DNA of 64,000 nt from Euclidia mi (GCA_944739405.2 OX123182.2:69195183-69259182), one strand, 5' to 3'. Shown: positions 10,598-22,600, numbered from the stretch's first letter. Translations and numbers: made by a program. The notes: generated by a model not told the origin, from the letters alone.

Positions 10598-10795
10598 CTA
10601 CCCCGGGCACACAGCACACACCTCCAACTTTTCGAAGTTATGTGGGTATTAAAATGTTAATAATCGTTCGCTTAATAATGTGCCCGGTAGATGGCAATAG
10701 GCTCCTATTACATTGGGACCGAAACATAACTGGCGAAGTGTGGGTGTGTAATACACCTCTGCTTACCACTTCAGGGTTGAAAGGCGTGAAGTTAT
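10598..10795 (+). mobile_element. SINE fragment, family 1 (5' truncated)
   Basis: Matches the body of the full SINE at 25215-25492: CCCCGGGCACACA, TTTTCGAAGTTATGTG, AATGTGCCCGGTAGATGGC, ATTACATTGGGACCGAAAC and the AAAGGCGTGAAG end. The tRNA-like head with pol III boxes is missing. Confidence 0.75.
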
Positions 10796-10796
10796 G

Positions 10797-12130
10797 ATTA
10801 TTTCTATCTATCTATATCATCAAGCCTGTCTCCTATTAGTGAAGGCAGAGACTATGGAACGCCACATGCTTCGGTTTGAACATACCTCTTTCGTTTCCTC
10901 GACATTAATTAATCTCATCATGCATGCGCAACTATTATGGGTACTTTTAATTTGGCCCCTTTTTCGCCTTGGGCGTTCCCTGCCGACATCTCCATATCAT
11001 TACTGATAATGTACTGTAAGGCGCCATTCACACAATTGCCTGCTTTCACTCTCCTTGCAACATCTCCCTCACATTTCCCATCTCTCGTAAACAAAGACCC
11101 GAAATACACAAACGCATTCAATTGTTCCACTTTTTCATCTCCTATCAGTATGTTATATTCAGTTACACTATCTTCCCTCTCTATGACCATGACTTTTTAT
11201 ACGCCTCATACATCATGGTGACCATCGGCTACAAATCCGACGTTAAATTCGCAAAAACGACCTGATCGTCAGCGTATAACAGGGTTTTAAACACTGATTC
11301 ACCCTTTCTTGATCTACATTGAGACTCTGTAATTAGTTAGACAACTGTCCATGAACAGATTGAACAGCCAAGGACAGATAACTGTCTAACACCACGATCA
11401 ATGTTTAAACCAATCCGTGTAGGTCCCGTTTATTCTGACGCAGGCACTTGAATCCCTATATAAGGAGGTAAGTGCCCGTATCAGACTGCTGCTCACTTTA
11501 TACACAGAAACTGTAGACTAAAGTTCATGTCTCACTACTCGATTTTAAGCCTTTTCCAAGCCAATAAAAACGCAAAAAACTATGTGTGTCAATAGGATTT
11601 TCCCTGAAAAGACTTGATCCTTACATCCCATTTCCTCTCTGAATCCGCTTGCACATCCCAAATTTTACTATCAGTTTCAGAGATCACTCTATCAGTCAGT
11701 ATCTTTGCATACAATTTGCCAACAACACTCAGGAGGCTTATACCGAGATATTTTTACATTCCTGCTGAGACGATAGCCCCGTGGTATACGTAACGGACTG
11801 CCGAGACGATGGTCTCAGGTTCGATCCCCAGGTACCCCGGGCACACACCTTTGACGTTTTGAAGTTATGTACGTTATGCCCTTATGCCCTCCCCCTTCAG
11901 TGATAAAGGCGTGAAATTAGGTTTTATGTCCTGCTGAGACCATTTGCTCTTATTTATACAGTAGAATAATTACGGCCTTGTTCCAGTCACCTGGTACGCG
12001 ATCGAACCACCAACATTTACTAAACATTAGGTAAAGCAGGCTTGCAGTGACACCCTCACCTACCTTGAGCAATTCAGTAGATATCCTGTCATAACCCGTA
12101 GCTTCTCGCTCTAATACATTTCAAATATTT
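10797..12130 (-). mobile_element. LINE relic, reverse transcriptase to 3' end
   Basis: Minus-strand reading runs from an RT entry motif (EATGYDRISTELLKVGEG near 12105-12050) through LLSVVGKLYAKILTD (near 11745-11700) to the C-terminal block EQLNAFVYFGSLFTRDGK (near 11125-11070) and a terminal domain ending near 10800. Stops and frameshifts interrupt it. The longest frame is 10918-11190. The same family leaves 3' ends at 13452-13665, 56482-56665 and 60270-60385. A SINE split it at 11772-11928. No catalytic YxDD survives. Confidence 0.65.
11772..11928 (+). mobile_element. SINE, family 1, short, with 12-bp target duplication
   Basis: The tRNA-like head has an A-box-like TAGCCCCGTGG and a B box GGTTCGATCCC. 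The body is internally deleted compared with 25215-25492. TCCTGCTGAGAC flanks it exactly (11760-11771 and 11929-11940). It lies inside the LINE relic, so it is younger than that element. Confidence 0.9.
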
Positions 12131-12680
12131 TTATTTTAAATATTTCTACTAGATGCTGCGGCCTGTCTAAGTTACCGTTAAAATGACAGGCTTTTTTGCC
12201 AAGGACATTGCAACGAGACCACGTTTTTGTTCGTATCTATTATGCCAGTGCCACAGGCCACAGCTATCTGTTTGCGACAATTGCGATAAAATTAATGTCT
12301 GTGTTCCACTATATACCTAAGTATAAGCAGATAGTGTTATTAACAAGCATCGACTTCTACTTAGAAAATGAACACTACTTGTGCACTATCGCTAAGTACT
12401 TACCTATGCTAAGTCTCTCTCTGGTGTCGATCTCTCAAGTCTGCGGATATTGGTCAGCACCGGGGTTGCACCTGGAGCAGGCTATCTGCCTCCATGGGTT
12501 ACTTTCTACCGCGTCTCCTACGACCATTCAGAATTTGGAGACGAGTCTTCTACTTGATTGGTCCATTTAGTTGGTGAACGACCACGCGATTTTTTACATT
12601 CAGTGTTCTTCAGTGTACTAAGTACTTATTCTTAGTGTCTGCTAAGAATACTTAGCTATACATATAATACTTCACTTCTA

Positions 12681-12682
<2 letters not shown>

Positions 12683-12728
<46 letters not shown>
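12683..12728. repeat. (TA)23 microsatellite
   Basis: Uninterrupted TA dinucleotides over 46 bp, flanked by CTTA and ATAAG so the whole tract is self-complementary. No function is inferred. Confidence 0.97.
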
Positions 12729-12731
<3 letters not shown>

Positions 12732-12827
12732 AGTACTTAACTTCGTCTACAACTTATACGTGCCTACGTATAAGTTAATTGCTTCGTGTGGTGACAGATT
12801 AAGAGTAAGTACAAAGAATACTTTGCA

Positions 12828-12873
12828 ACGACAACCGCGGAATAAAGTAATAACTTTATTCCGCGGTTGTCGT
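12828..12873. repeat. Perfect hairpin, 21-bp arms
   Basis: ACGACAACCGCGGAATAAAGT and its exact reverse complement are separated by AATA. The right arm continues the ordinary repeat sequence (GGTTGTCGTAAGAGGCG, as at 53228-53250). The left arm is the added inverted copy. Confidence 0.92.
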
Positions 12874-13451
12874 AAGAGGCGATAAAGAAAAATACACCGA
12901 AAAGTATCTTAAGGAAGAGATCTAGAGACGGATAACTGGACGTCAAACTCTATACCCACTCTATAGCGTACCTAGCTATGCCAATTCCTCTTATTGACTC
13001 TAGAGGATGCCCCCAGCTACAACCTCCCATTTATTTATTTAATTTAGCCATTTCGTATTTCGGCAAATCTCTTCTCAGTGCACCGACCCCTACGCTGGGC
13101 ATATAAATTTTAACTTCTTACGCCCAGCACTTTCGGCTATGCGTTGACTGTCATTCAGTAACGTAAGAATTTTACATATATATATATCGGTTGGTGATGA
13201 TTGATAATGCTATTGTGATGCAAATTAAGACCGGCCTTCCTATATTCCGTAGTGGACTACGAAAGACTGATGATGATATGTTAATTGATCCAACGATTAC
13301 CTACCTACTATCTAGGTTGCCGAAATTAATGAAAGAGCGCTGCGGTGCATTTCTCTGAGGTTTAGTTTGTTGATAATGCTGGTAATAAGTAGATTGTAGA
13401 AATTACTTAATTCAGTAGATATCCATTCTTTTACTTATCCTTGTTGGTCAG

Positions 13452-13665
13452 GACGAAGGGGAAGACCTAGGCGGACGTTCTCTGACCAGATTGGAGACAT
13501 CCTAAAAAAAGGACAGGTCAGAAGTCCCCTAAACAGAAGAGCATGCATGAGAAACTTAATGGGAGTGAATGAAGCAAGAGAGGTATGTCAGGATCGTTGC
13601 AAATGGCGTTCCGTAGTCTCTGCCTACCCCTCCGGGAAACAGGCGTGAGTCTACGTATGTATGTA
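13452..13665 (+). mobile_element. LINE 3'-terminal insertion with 10-bp target duplication
   Basis: Encodes the last part of a LINE protein (RPRRTFSDQIGDILKKGQV, then VNEAREVCQDRCKWRSVVSA) and ends with (GTAT)n. TGTTGGTCAG flanks it at 13442-13451 and 13666-13675. It is absent from duplicate copy 1, so the insertion post-dates the duplication. Same family as the relic at 10797-12130. Confidence 0.88.
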
Positions 13666-13826
13666 TGTTGGTCAGAAATAGCTGTCCTCATATTAAATAT
13701 AGGTAGTAACTTGAACGTACCTTTTGCATTTTCATATAGGTACAAGTCGGAAATACGCAACGCGATTGCGAAAGTGTAAGCGATATCCTTAAGAGAAAAC
13801 GTGCAAGTAATAAATAACTAGATAGG

Positions 13827-14082
13827 GCTGGTCACGTGCAGGTCGTCCCATTTATGCTTCTTGTGAACACTGAAGGAAGTGCTGCAATTACCTGTGATGG
13901 ATAGTGAGAGTTAGATGCGGCCATAAGGGTCGCGCCATCCATATAACTTTCTTATCTACCTCTGAAGGGAAACTTTATGACATCTTTACGGGAATCGAAA
14001 AATATGGACGACCCTTGAGATTAAAACGCCGACCTCGTATACCCAAATCCGATTTAAGAACTAAAGCAGTGACCACACTACA
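13827..14082. other. 256-bp island, copy 2
   Basis: Counterpart of 9289-9544 with a single base difference. See that entry. The open frame 13904-14086 stops early, just after the island, because the downstream sequence diverges. Confidence 0.6.
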
Positions 14083-15059
14083 CTAGGTACATCACTTGGC
14101 GAGTAATCGGCGATTAAGCGTAACGTTCTTGCATAGCTTTCCTACACCGACGCGCCGGAAGTTATATAGAGAAACCTAGCTCCAAACAGCTTTAGACATC
14201 TATATAATTATTTACTTATTTAAATACTTTTTATCTATTCCGAATTATTTCAAGTTCCCTTTATTTTATTCACACTTTGTTTATTGTTAAGTACTACGAT
14301 CGGTGTGTGAGTGAGACTTTGTCATAGGTACATTTCAAACATTCAAGGTCATTAATGCCAGCTTCATATTAAATACTTATTAGCAATAAAATATGCAACT
14401 AAACGCACAGGCAAAAGTGGACCACGCGAAGTCGCATGCATCGAATAAGCATTCAATTACCTATAATTCCAATAAAAATCAGGAACAATGAATAATTAAT
14501 AAGTCGATATTCGAATACTTAAACTTATTTTCGAAAGCTGTGTGATTGTGACACAAAGATCAAATATACGGCTGCCTACCTACCGAATTTCTTCACGGTT
14601 CTAACTACGGTAGGTACCTACTAATACTTTAGATGAGTTTAGAAACTAGAGTTTAATTTATACCTAATACACAGTTTGATTTGATATATTTTAAACAATC
14701 TGACCGTAGAGTTAGAGAGGGCTAATGTGAAATTACGAAAAATAAAAATATGTATTCCTCCATAATAAATGGCAAAATGGCGTGAACCACCAGTATGATA
14801 GGCACCAGGCACTTTACCAAGCTTTCATGGGCCAATACAGAACCAGTATCAATCAGATTCCCGTGCAGCCCGTTAGCTTAAAGTAAGTAGGTAAGTACAT
14901 ACGTTACTTACTTGAAAGCTTTAAAAGACAATTCCCAACATATTTAAACACTTCAATTCAAATTTTAATAACTTCACGCTTGTTCAGTTTTATGTATAAC
15001 AGACTAGATGATTAACTAATCTTTTCTTAGTACAACCTTCTACTTAGTCTTCAAGAAAC

Positions 15060-15240
15060 ATACCTACTTACATGCCAAATTTCAGCTTTCTGCAGCCAAT
15101 AGTTTGGGCTATGCGTTATATGTCAGTCAGTCAGTAACGCAGCATTTTAGATAGGTATATTCATACTTATAACACTATTTAATTGTTAATCAGATATATT
15201 TTGGTACCGCCCCTAAGAGCGGTACATAAATAAATCTGAT
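15060..15240. repeat. Dispersed retroposon-tail fragment
   Basis: TGCCAAATTTCAGCTTTCTG followed by a GTCAGTCAGTCAGTAACGCA block, shared with 36640-36735 and in weaker form with 3000-3060 and 13080-13170. No coding. Confidence 0.6.
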
Positions 15241-16230
15241 CTGAACCTTGACTATTCACCTGGACTTATTTCAGGCTTCTGCTTTTTTTGAGTAAGCACT
15301 TAGGTGCGTACCTACTTTGCATGACGTTGAAATCGAACCAAGCTTATGCCACAGTGCAAAAATATACTTACATGTTTTTTAAATACAGAAAGTAACTTGA
15401 AGCTTTTTTCAGTGACTGTACTAAAATAGGTAAAACAACATCGCATCGGTCTCTCACTTAAGATGAATTCTCTGATTTAGATCTCCGCGTATCCCCGGTG
15501 GACGCAACTTAGGACAACTTTGGGCACTTTGAATATTGGACGAAAGATATAGGTACGATCTTATACGTATATCGAGTAAATAAATAAGATGTTGACCAAG
15601 GAAATTTGATTAAGTTGTTTCACATCGGCTTGATAAATAAATCATTGAGAGAATGCCATCGCTTAAAAATCTATAATCAACCATTCCAAAGCGTTCAATA
15701 AGGTTATAAGTACCTATACCATTTTTTTAGAAACCTAAAATGTATGATCAGGTGCAATCTATGGTGATCCTCTTTTGTAATATATTATATTGTAGTAAGT
15801 CTTACCGGAATCCAATCAGAGATCACATACAGTCTCACAGTAGGTATTCATTTCTGTGGTATTATCTGTTTAACCTTAGAATACTAATCATCGCCTGAGA
15901 GGCCGCGTTCGGTTGATTTTATAGGAATATTTTAAAATTTCGTCTTTGTATCGCGGCGTGCGTTCATGCCTATATAGTGCACCCACGACACGGTCGAGAG
16001 TGGTCATGGGTTCAGCGGGAAATATTCAGGTATCGAGTTATTCACCTCAGTTTCGCCTGGGAGGCGATCATTAGTATTAACGGTAAGTTTTTTACTAATG
16101 TCGTTTTTTAGTTTTTTGCAATTATCTCCTTATTTATTTGTAACAATGAGTGTGATTTAACCGAGAATTGATCATTTGGTTTCATAGATGAATCTCGACG
16201 AGAACCAGATTATTTTGAACAAACTATTTT

Positions 16231-16425
16231 GAAAACGAAGATTCGGACAGTGAAACTGAGGATTACGATTCAGCCGACAGTGTGGCTGATCCTACTATCT
16301 TACCCTCGTGCCAGCTTGAAGATGATCTCCAAAATATTGCTCCGAGCAATCTTAATATACCTACTGGAACATCTCAAACACAAGCAAGCACAAGCAACGA
16401 GTTAGAAGCTGCTCTACAAACCTAA
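16231..16425 (+). pseudogene. Acidic N-terminal fragment of a piggyBac-like transposase
   Basis: The + frame reads ENEDSDSETEDYDSADSVAD, then a Ser/Thr/Gln-rich linker ending TSNELEAALQT and TAA at 16423-16425. Acidic Asp/Glu/Ser runs at the N-terminus are usual for piggyBac-family transposases. It sits between piggyBac-like ends. The upstream start region (around 16146-16230) needs a frame change to join it. The DDE/D domain is absent. Confidence 0.5.
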
Positions 16426-16458
16426 TCTGATCTCCGAACTGCTGTAATTGTGATGGAA

Positions 16459-16699
16459 AATCATCATCATCATCATCACCAGCCCCTTACAGTCCACTGC
16501 TGGACTAGGCCTCTCCTTTGAAAGGAGGAATTGGCCTACTATACCACGCTGGCCAAACGGGTTGGTATAGGGTTTGTATCAAGTTTTCCTTCTCGTACAG
16601 TGCTGTTCTCTGCTTAGTATGGTCACTCTGTCGGCTCTAACGACACCCGTGGCGTGACATTGCGTATTCTTAATCCGTCACCACACGAACTATAGAAAA
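16459..16699 (-). mobile_element. SINE-like element, family 4, copy 1
   Basis: Begins on + with (ATC)n and CAGTCCACTGCTGGACTAGG, then GGAGGAATTGGCCTACTA, and ends near GTCACCACACGAAC. The (GAT)n tail places it on the minus strand. Copy 2 at 17693-17916 has an exact target duplication. No pol III boxes were recognised. Confidence 0.75.
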
Positions 16700-17692
16700 A
16701 TATAGGCTGATTTTAATTTACTCTCAAGCCAAATATCTTAGAATGGTATTTTTACTTTTATGTGATATAACAACACTTAATTTAGATAATAAATTAGAAG
16801 CTGTATGTGTCTTTTTATTTTTTATTATTATTTTTCAAAAGACTGTTCAAACAAGGGTAATATTAGATTTAAGGTTGATTTTAAGACTGAAATTATAATT
16901 TTAAGGAAAATGTGCCATAAAATTTAAAGAAACGAGGTGTTACTTCATTATTTTGTTACATTTAATACAAATTTGAATAGAAAAATCTTTCTAAAATCTT
17001 GTATCATTTATGAAGTAGCCTCCCGAGCGATCATTAGTATTAAGCAGTAAAAGTAAAAGATTAGAACTCTAGGGTTAAGAAGCCTAGAATGTAGAATCTG
17101 CCACGAAACGTTCTTAAGATTTACCTAGTAAAATTGCTAATTTATAGGAATTTAGATAAAGTCAAATCGCTGCTAGTTTTGAGATTTTGATAAAAATTAC
17201 TATCAACTTGGGATCGGCAAGGAAGCCGTGTGAGACTCTTAAATCGTTCGCAGCCTACGCACTTATACCACTGCGGTATCCTCAACAGCCAGTTGGTGGC
17301 GGGTCACTCGTATCGCGATTAGAATACTTTAACTTTACTACGACCCTGTCCGGTCCCAGACCCTATAATAAAACAATATTCTACAAAAGTTGTTTCCTGT
17401 TCAATAAATTTCTTTTTAATATTTTTACCTCACTAAGATTGTAACTACACAAAAATAAACCGGTCAAGTGCGAGTCGGATTCGCGCACCGAGGATTCCAT
17501 ACATCCCTATATAATTATTTTAAAAAAAGTGAGATGTAACAAAAAATTTTGAGTTGTCGAAATTTTCCTATGTGCTATAAAACGTTGCTCTATGCCAGGT
17601 TTCAAGATTCTAGATCGACTGGACCCTTTAGTTTTGACTTGAGCATTTGATATGAATTTCAATTTTATTCCCCTACGGGTTCATGAAGAAGT

Positions 17693-17916
17693 CATCATCA
17701 TCAGCCTTTAACAGTCCACTGCTGCACTAGGCCTCGCCTTTGAAAGGAGGAATTGGCCTACTATACCACGCTGGTATAGGGTTTGTATCAAGTTTTCCTT
17801 CTCTTACAGTGCTGTTCTCTGCATAATATGCTCCTTCTGTCGGCTCTTACGACACCCATCGGATGATGTGGGGTGGTGACATTCCGTATTCTTAATCGTC
17901 ACCACGCGGACGTATG
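17693..17916 (-). mobile_element. SINE-like element, family 4, copy 2, 10-bp target duplication
   Basis: Same sequence as 16459-16699. ATGAAGAAGT flanks it at 17683-17692 and 17917-17926. Inserted into the tandem repeat array. Confidence 0.88.
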
Positions 17917-18201
17917 ATGAAGAAGTAGCACCTTTAAAATTATTAAAAATATATTAATTATATGATGTAACTAAAAAATTATGGGTTTCGCAATTTTTCC
18001 TTTATCTGTGCGTCTTTAAGAGTTTGCTTCGTGCCAAATTTCAAGATTCAGAGTTCACGGGAAGTACCCTGTAGGTTTTGATTCCCTTGCGAGTAGTTGC
18101 GAGTTTGAAAATTAGTTTAAATTGCTGTTTCTGTTGATTGCGTTGGCATAGAAGTTTGATTTTATTACAGCTTAGCGGTGTAATAGACCTGAGTATTTGA
18201 T

Positions 18202-18474
18202 CATCATCCTCTTAGCGTTATCCCAGTTTCAATCTGGGGTTCGCTTACTAGTCTAACCGGATTTGGCTGAATATTAGCTTTGCCACAGAGGGACTACCTG
18301 TCTGACCTCCGCAACTCGAAGGGATAGCTATATTCCATGGTTTGGACTAGTGTCAGTTGATTAAGAAGGTACTGACGCCCTATAACGACTGTCAAAAATC
18401 TTCATGACAACCGAGACCGAAGGCTTAACGTGCTCTCCGAGGCACGGGACGAGCGATAATTAATAATTCAACAA
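18202..18474 (-). mobile_element. SINE-like element, family 5, 15-bp target duplication
   Basis: ACCTGAGTATTTGAT flanks it exactly (18187-18201, 18475-18489). Body features: CTTAGCGTTATCCCAG, ATATTCCATGGTTTGGAC, ACGTGCTCTCCGAGGCACGG. The second copy is 35967-36260 in intron 5. Tail (GAT)n on the minus strand. Confidence 0.9.
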
Positions 18475-19603
18475 ACCTGAGTATTTGATATGAATTTCAA
18501 TTTAATAACTCTACGTGTTCATGAGGCAAGAGGTAGAAACTTAAAATTTTTTAAAATGTTTTTATTATATGATGTAACTAAAAATGTACATTTATGGATT
18601 TTTTTCCTTATCTGTGCTATAAGTAGTGGCCTTGTACCAAATTTCAAGATTCTAAGTTCATGGGTAGTACCCTGTAAGTTTTGATTCCCTTGCGAGTAGT
18701 TGCGAGAAAATATGCGGCTTAAATTGCTGTGTCTTTTTATTGCATTGACATAGAAGTTTGATTGTGTTACAGCTTCAAGGTATTATAGACCTGAGTATTT
18801 GATATGAATTTCAATTTAATAGCTTAACGCGTTCATGAGAAAATGGTAATAACTTTAAAATGATTGAAAATATTTTAATGATATGATGTAACTAAAAATT
18901 TACGGTTTTCGCAATTTTTCCTTCATACATGCTATAAGACATTGCTTCGTACCAAATTTCAAGATTCTGAGTTCACGGGAAGTACCCTGTAGGTTTTGAG
19001 TTTCGAATATTTGCAGAAATTTGCAGCATAAACGGCTGTATCTTTTGATTGCGTTCGCTCAGAAGTTTGATTTTTTCACAGTTTCAAGGAACAGTAGATT
19101 TGACTATTTGATATAAATTTCAGTTTGATACCTCCACGCGTTGCTGAGAAAATGGGTCTTGACAGACGGACGGACAACAAAGTGATCCTATAAGGGTTCC
19201 GTTTTTTCATTTCGAGGTACGGAACCCTAAAAATGAATGAAGGATACCTACACGTCAAATTGCAAGCAATTTGATAAAGTAATTAATGCAATAAGCACGT
19301 CCCATCTAAAATATTCAATTTTGTTAGGCTGCAGTGTTAGTTTGTTAGTAGGTACACAGTACACACATTAAACGGCTCTCGAACATACAATTAAAAAGAT
19401 ACGTAAGCAGCTGTTATTACTGATGTCGTGTTATCAGGATAATATCATAATATGTTTATTTCTTTTAATAGCATAATTTTATCTTTTATTGATAAGAAGT
19501 ACTTGACCATGGCCTTCTATAATGCGAACAATGATAAAAGAGTTGAAATGAATCGTTTACATAATACGTGTTTCAGTGGTTTGGTCGTCACCTCTTTAGA
19601 GCC

Positions 19604-19678
19604 ATGTCCGTAAATATACCTCGTGTTAAGTTCAATAACGGGTTGACCTGCCCCATTTTAGGGCTCGGCACTTGGCAG
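19604..19678 (+). CDS. Aldo-keto reductase exon 1 (aa 1-25)
   Basis: Encodes MSVNIPRVKFNNG and the first beta-strand motif LGLGTWQ. Donor CAG|GTGAGA, phase 0. TTTCAG at 19571-19576 could be an acceptor for a non-coding upstream exon, in which case the transcript starts further upstream. I see no clear TATA box. Confidence 0.93.
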
Positions 19679-22600
19679 GTGAGATATTTTATACGACTTT
19701 AATTTAATAGGCTAGCGACACTTGCGAGTTTCACCCTGTGAATTTGGTATACTTGTGTAGTTGACATGTATGTATTTTACATCGTAGGGTTGGTAGGTTA
19801 AGCAATTTTTTGTGGTTATACCTATCTTAGAGTGAGTGCTTATTTTGGTAAAATGAAATTATATCAACGGAGGCCTTTCGAGGCGAAAGGCCTCCGTTAT
19901 TGGAATAGTTTTATGATGTTGTCGCTAAAATTTGGAATATTTTGTAATATTTTCATCTTTATTACAAATTGTTCAGAATGTGTATGCTAAGAGAATATTT
20001 ATTACTGCTTCTCTGAAAAGACAAATGAAAAGAGAAAACAGTTGTTAGCTAAACAAATATTAAAATTAGAATTGTAGTTTCAAATTGTATTTCAATGTCA
20101 ACAAGTCATTACTTAGTTGTTGCCAACTCTAGTCCTCTTTTCCCAAACTCTTATTTTTGTATGACTTCCATGTGGTAATTGAGTTCATTACTGTTACCAA
20201 TTTATTACAATTTTAACGTGGGTAACCGCCGCGCATCTCATTCCGTAGACTGTTCTGTTGGGAATAATTTCTGCTATCTTGAACAATAAGGATTGCAAAA
20301 TTTACTGAAGAGTCCTCATCTGCGTTTAAGTAAATATAGCAGGCGCCTCTTTTAATTCACTCACTAATTATAATAATGAAAGACGTCTGTAAACAATTTT
20401 TGTCTTTGATTTAATGTAATTTGAATAATAAACAAAATATGAGTAAGTTTTAAGCTGAGACACATCATTAGCCGGGGATGTTTATAATATATATTTTTTC
20501 ATTTTATGTTATATTCGTATACCATCTGTCTTCCGGCAAATAAAGCCTACATTTTTATTATATGGGTGCCATTTGGCAAATATTAAATAACAATTTATTT
20601 TCGGGCACGTTGATATTTTGTACTGAGACTGAGCGGCTTATAGAGTTTCAATACGAACCATTTTATTACTATGTTGTAAAATAATAAATTGCTAGGTTTA
20701 ATATCTTAAATGCCACCCTATTGCGTAAAGCTACGGCTATTCTCATAATATTTATTATTATAAGATTTATAAGACAATAGCGTGTTTGTTCCCTGGTTAT
20801 GCTTTCAATCTGATTCAGCTATACTAATCGTAACCATGTCATTTGTAATATTAATTACGATATCCAGCCATGGTCTTTTAAAGCACCGTCACCTTTGAAT
20901 CGATTTACTATACACATTCGTTTTTAGGGTTCCGTACCTCCAATGAAAAAACAGAACCCTTATAGGATCACTTTGTTGTACGTCCGTCTGTCAAGACCCT
21001 TTTTCTCAAAAACGCGTGGAGGTATCAAACTGAAATTTATATCAAATAGTCAAGGTTACTGTCCCTTGAAGTTGTGAAAAAATAAAACTTCTAAGCCAAC
21101 GCAATCAAAAGATACAGCCGTTTATGCTGCAAATTTTCGAAACTCGCAAGGGAATCAAAACTCACAGGACACTTCCCATGAACTCAGAATCTTGAAATTT
21201 GGTACGAATCAACGTCTTATAGCACAGATAAAGGAAAAATGCGAAATCCGTAAATTTCTAATAGCATCGTATACACAATTAAAATACTTTTAATAATTTT
21301 AAAGGTACTAACCCCTTTCCACATGAACCCGTAGAGGTATAAAATTGAAATTCATATCAAATGCTTAAGTCAAAACTAAAGGATACCTCCAGTCGCTCTA
21401 GAATCTTGAAATTTGGCATAAAGCAACGTTTTATAGCACATAGGAAAAAATTCGAAAACACAGCTTTAGTTACATCACATATTTTTTTATTAATTATATA
21501 TACGAGTACCTACAGGTTTGTACGGAACCCTCGGTGCGCGAGTCCAACTCGCACTTATCCTGTTTATTTCTTAACTAAACACTGAAAACTCCGTATAACA
21601 AACCAACATTAGTGTATTTACAATAGGCCAGCGCACAAAAAGTGAAACAATAAAGTGTTACAAATAAGTGTACCTTCGTCAAGTTTTACCAGATATCCGT
21701 CTCTTTTAATATCTTGTGTGGCGGCGTACCAATTTTATTCTTCCGCTTTTACTCAAACGCTGTGCACTTTTCCGGAGAAAAGCTATTTTTAAACAAAACG
21801 TGAACTCGTATATAATTCCACGTGTCATGAAGGCTTTACAAACATTGAAACAACGGATGCAAAGAACACTAACGGACTCGGTACAACTGTGAGGATTATG
21901 CCGCTTATACCTAGTACGGTCGGGGATCAAAACCACTATGTTTGGTATAACTGAGGTGATACGGTATATACTACGGTATACATACTATAGAGGTGTTGTT
22001 TGACTTGTCTATCAAAGAAAAGTTTAGATGTCAATGGAATCAATCCATTATACATACTAAGATTCGATCGTTTTTGCTTAAAAGGTAAATGGGCACCTTA
22101 GTATGAAAAACCATACCCATGGCGGACACAAAAGAAATATAGCAGAGTGTATTCATCTATGGCTCTCATTTACTATGGGATTAGTCGCATTAATGTGAGC
22201 TACGGGAATCTCAAAAAAGTCAAGTGTTATCTATGTATATATATCCATACTCTTTATCTCTGAAACTACTGATACGATTTGAAAAAATCTTTTTGTTTGC
22301 GAAAGCCACATTCACGAGAAGGTTATAGGCTAGTTTTTATCCCGATGTTCCTGCGGGATCACTGAATGAGGCCCACGAAGTCGCGGGCTTCCGCTAATTA
22401 ATTGATATAGGTAAGAAAAATATAATGCTAATTCATTAAAATATTTTTATTCAATTTGATCCAAAGCAACCATAAGATCATTTAAAAAGGCAGCGGGTGC
22501 GTCTGTTGCTTCCTGGTATATGGCCCAAGACAGATAATAAACAATGCTAGCGATATGGGCGCAGCTGTTTAATGTGCGAAAAAAAAACCTGTTCAATGTG

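Larger units (their letters stand above)
12140..13190 (+). repeat. Segmental duplication, copy 2, left block
   Basis: Paralogue of 3720-5460 without the 0.9-kb repeat. It runs directly into the right block at 13245, whereas in copy 1 the two blocks lie 2.9 kb apart. It carries an extra segment at about 12320-12545, a (TA)23 tract and a perfect hairpin. No gene was recognised. Confidence 0.7.
13245..15788 (+). repeat. Segmental duplication, copy 2, right block
   Basis: Paralogue of 8320-10512. It retains the empty site of the 600-bp retroposon near 13285-13315 (CCAACGATTACCTACC) and has its own LINE 3'-end insertion at 13452-13665. The part at 14300-15450 includes extra sequence not seen in copy 1. 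No host gene was recognised. Confidence 0.85.
15874..17074 (+). mobile_element. piggyBac-like relic, TTAA-flanked
   Basis: TTAA at 15870-15873 is followed by CCTTAGA. The right end reads TCTAGGG before TTAA at 17075-17078, so the ends are CCTTAGA / CCCTAGA, the start seen in piggyBac-type termini. A subterminal inverted pair, AATACTAATCATCGCC (15880) and the CGATCATTAGTATT block (17030), supports the pairing. Inside lie only an acidic N-terminal fragment (16231-16425) and a SINE (16459-16699). The catalytic domain is gone. Confidence 0.72.
17452..19232 (+). repeat. Dispersed repeat, tandem modules, upstream of exon 1
   Basis: Starts AAACCGGTCAAGTGCGAGTC and ends near GAGGTACGGAACCCTAAAAA, the usual ends of a common lepidopteran repeat. 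Inside, a module of about 316 bp recurs about four times (anchor GATGTAAC at 17531, 17963, 18569, 18885), each with an AAATTTCAAGATTC motif and TTGATATGAATTTCAA. Two SINEs interrupt it (17693-17916, 18202-18474). An inverted copy lies at 20924-21565, on the other side of exon 1. No coding. Confidence 0.82.

Noticed and set aside
19866..19898. Possible miRNA precursor in intron 1
   Set aside because: 15-bp stem with a 3-nt loop is too short; it fits the palindrome series better.
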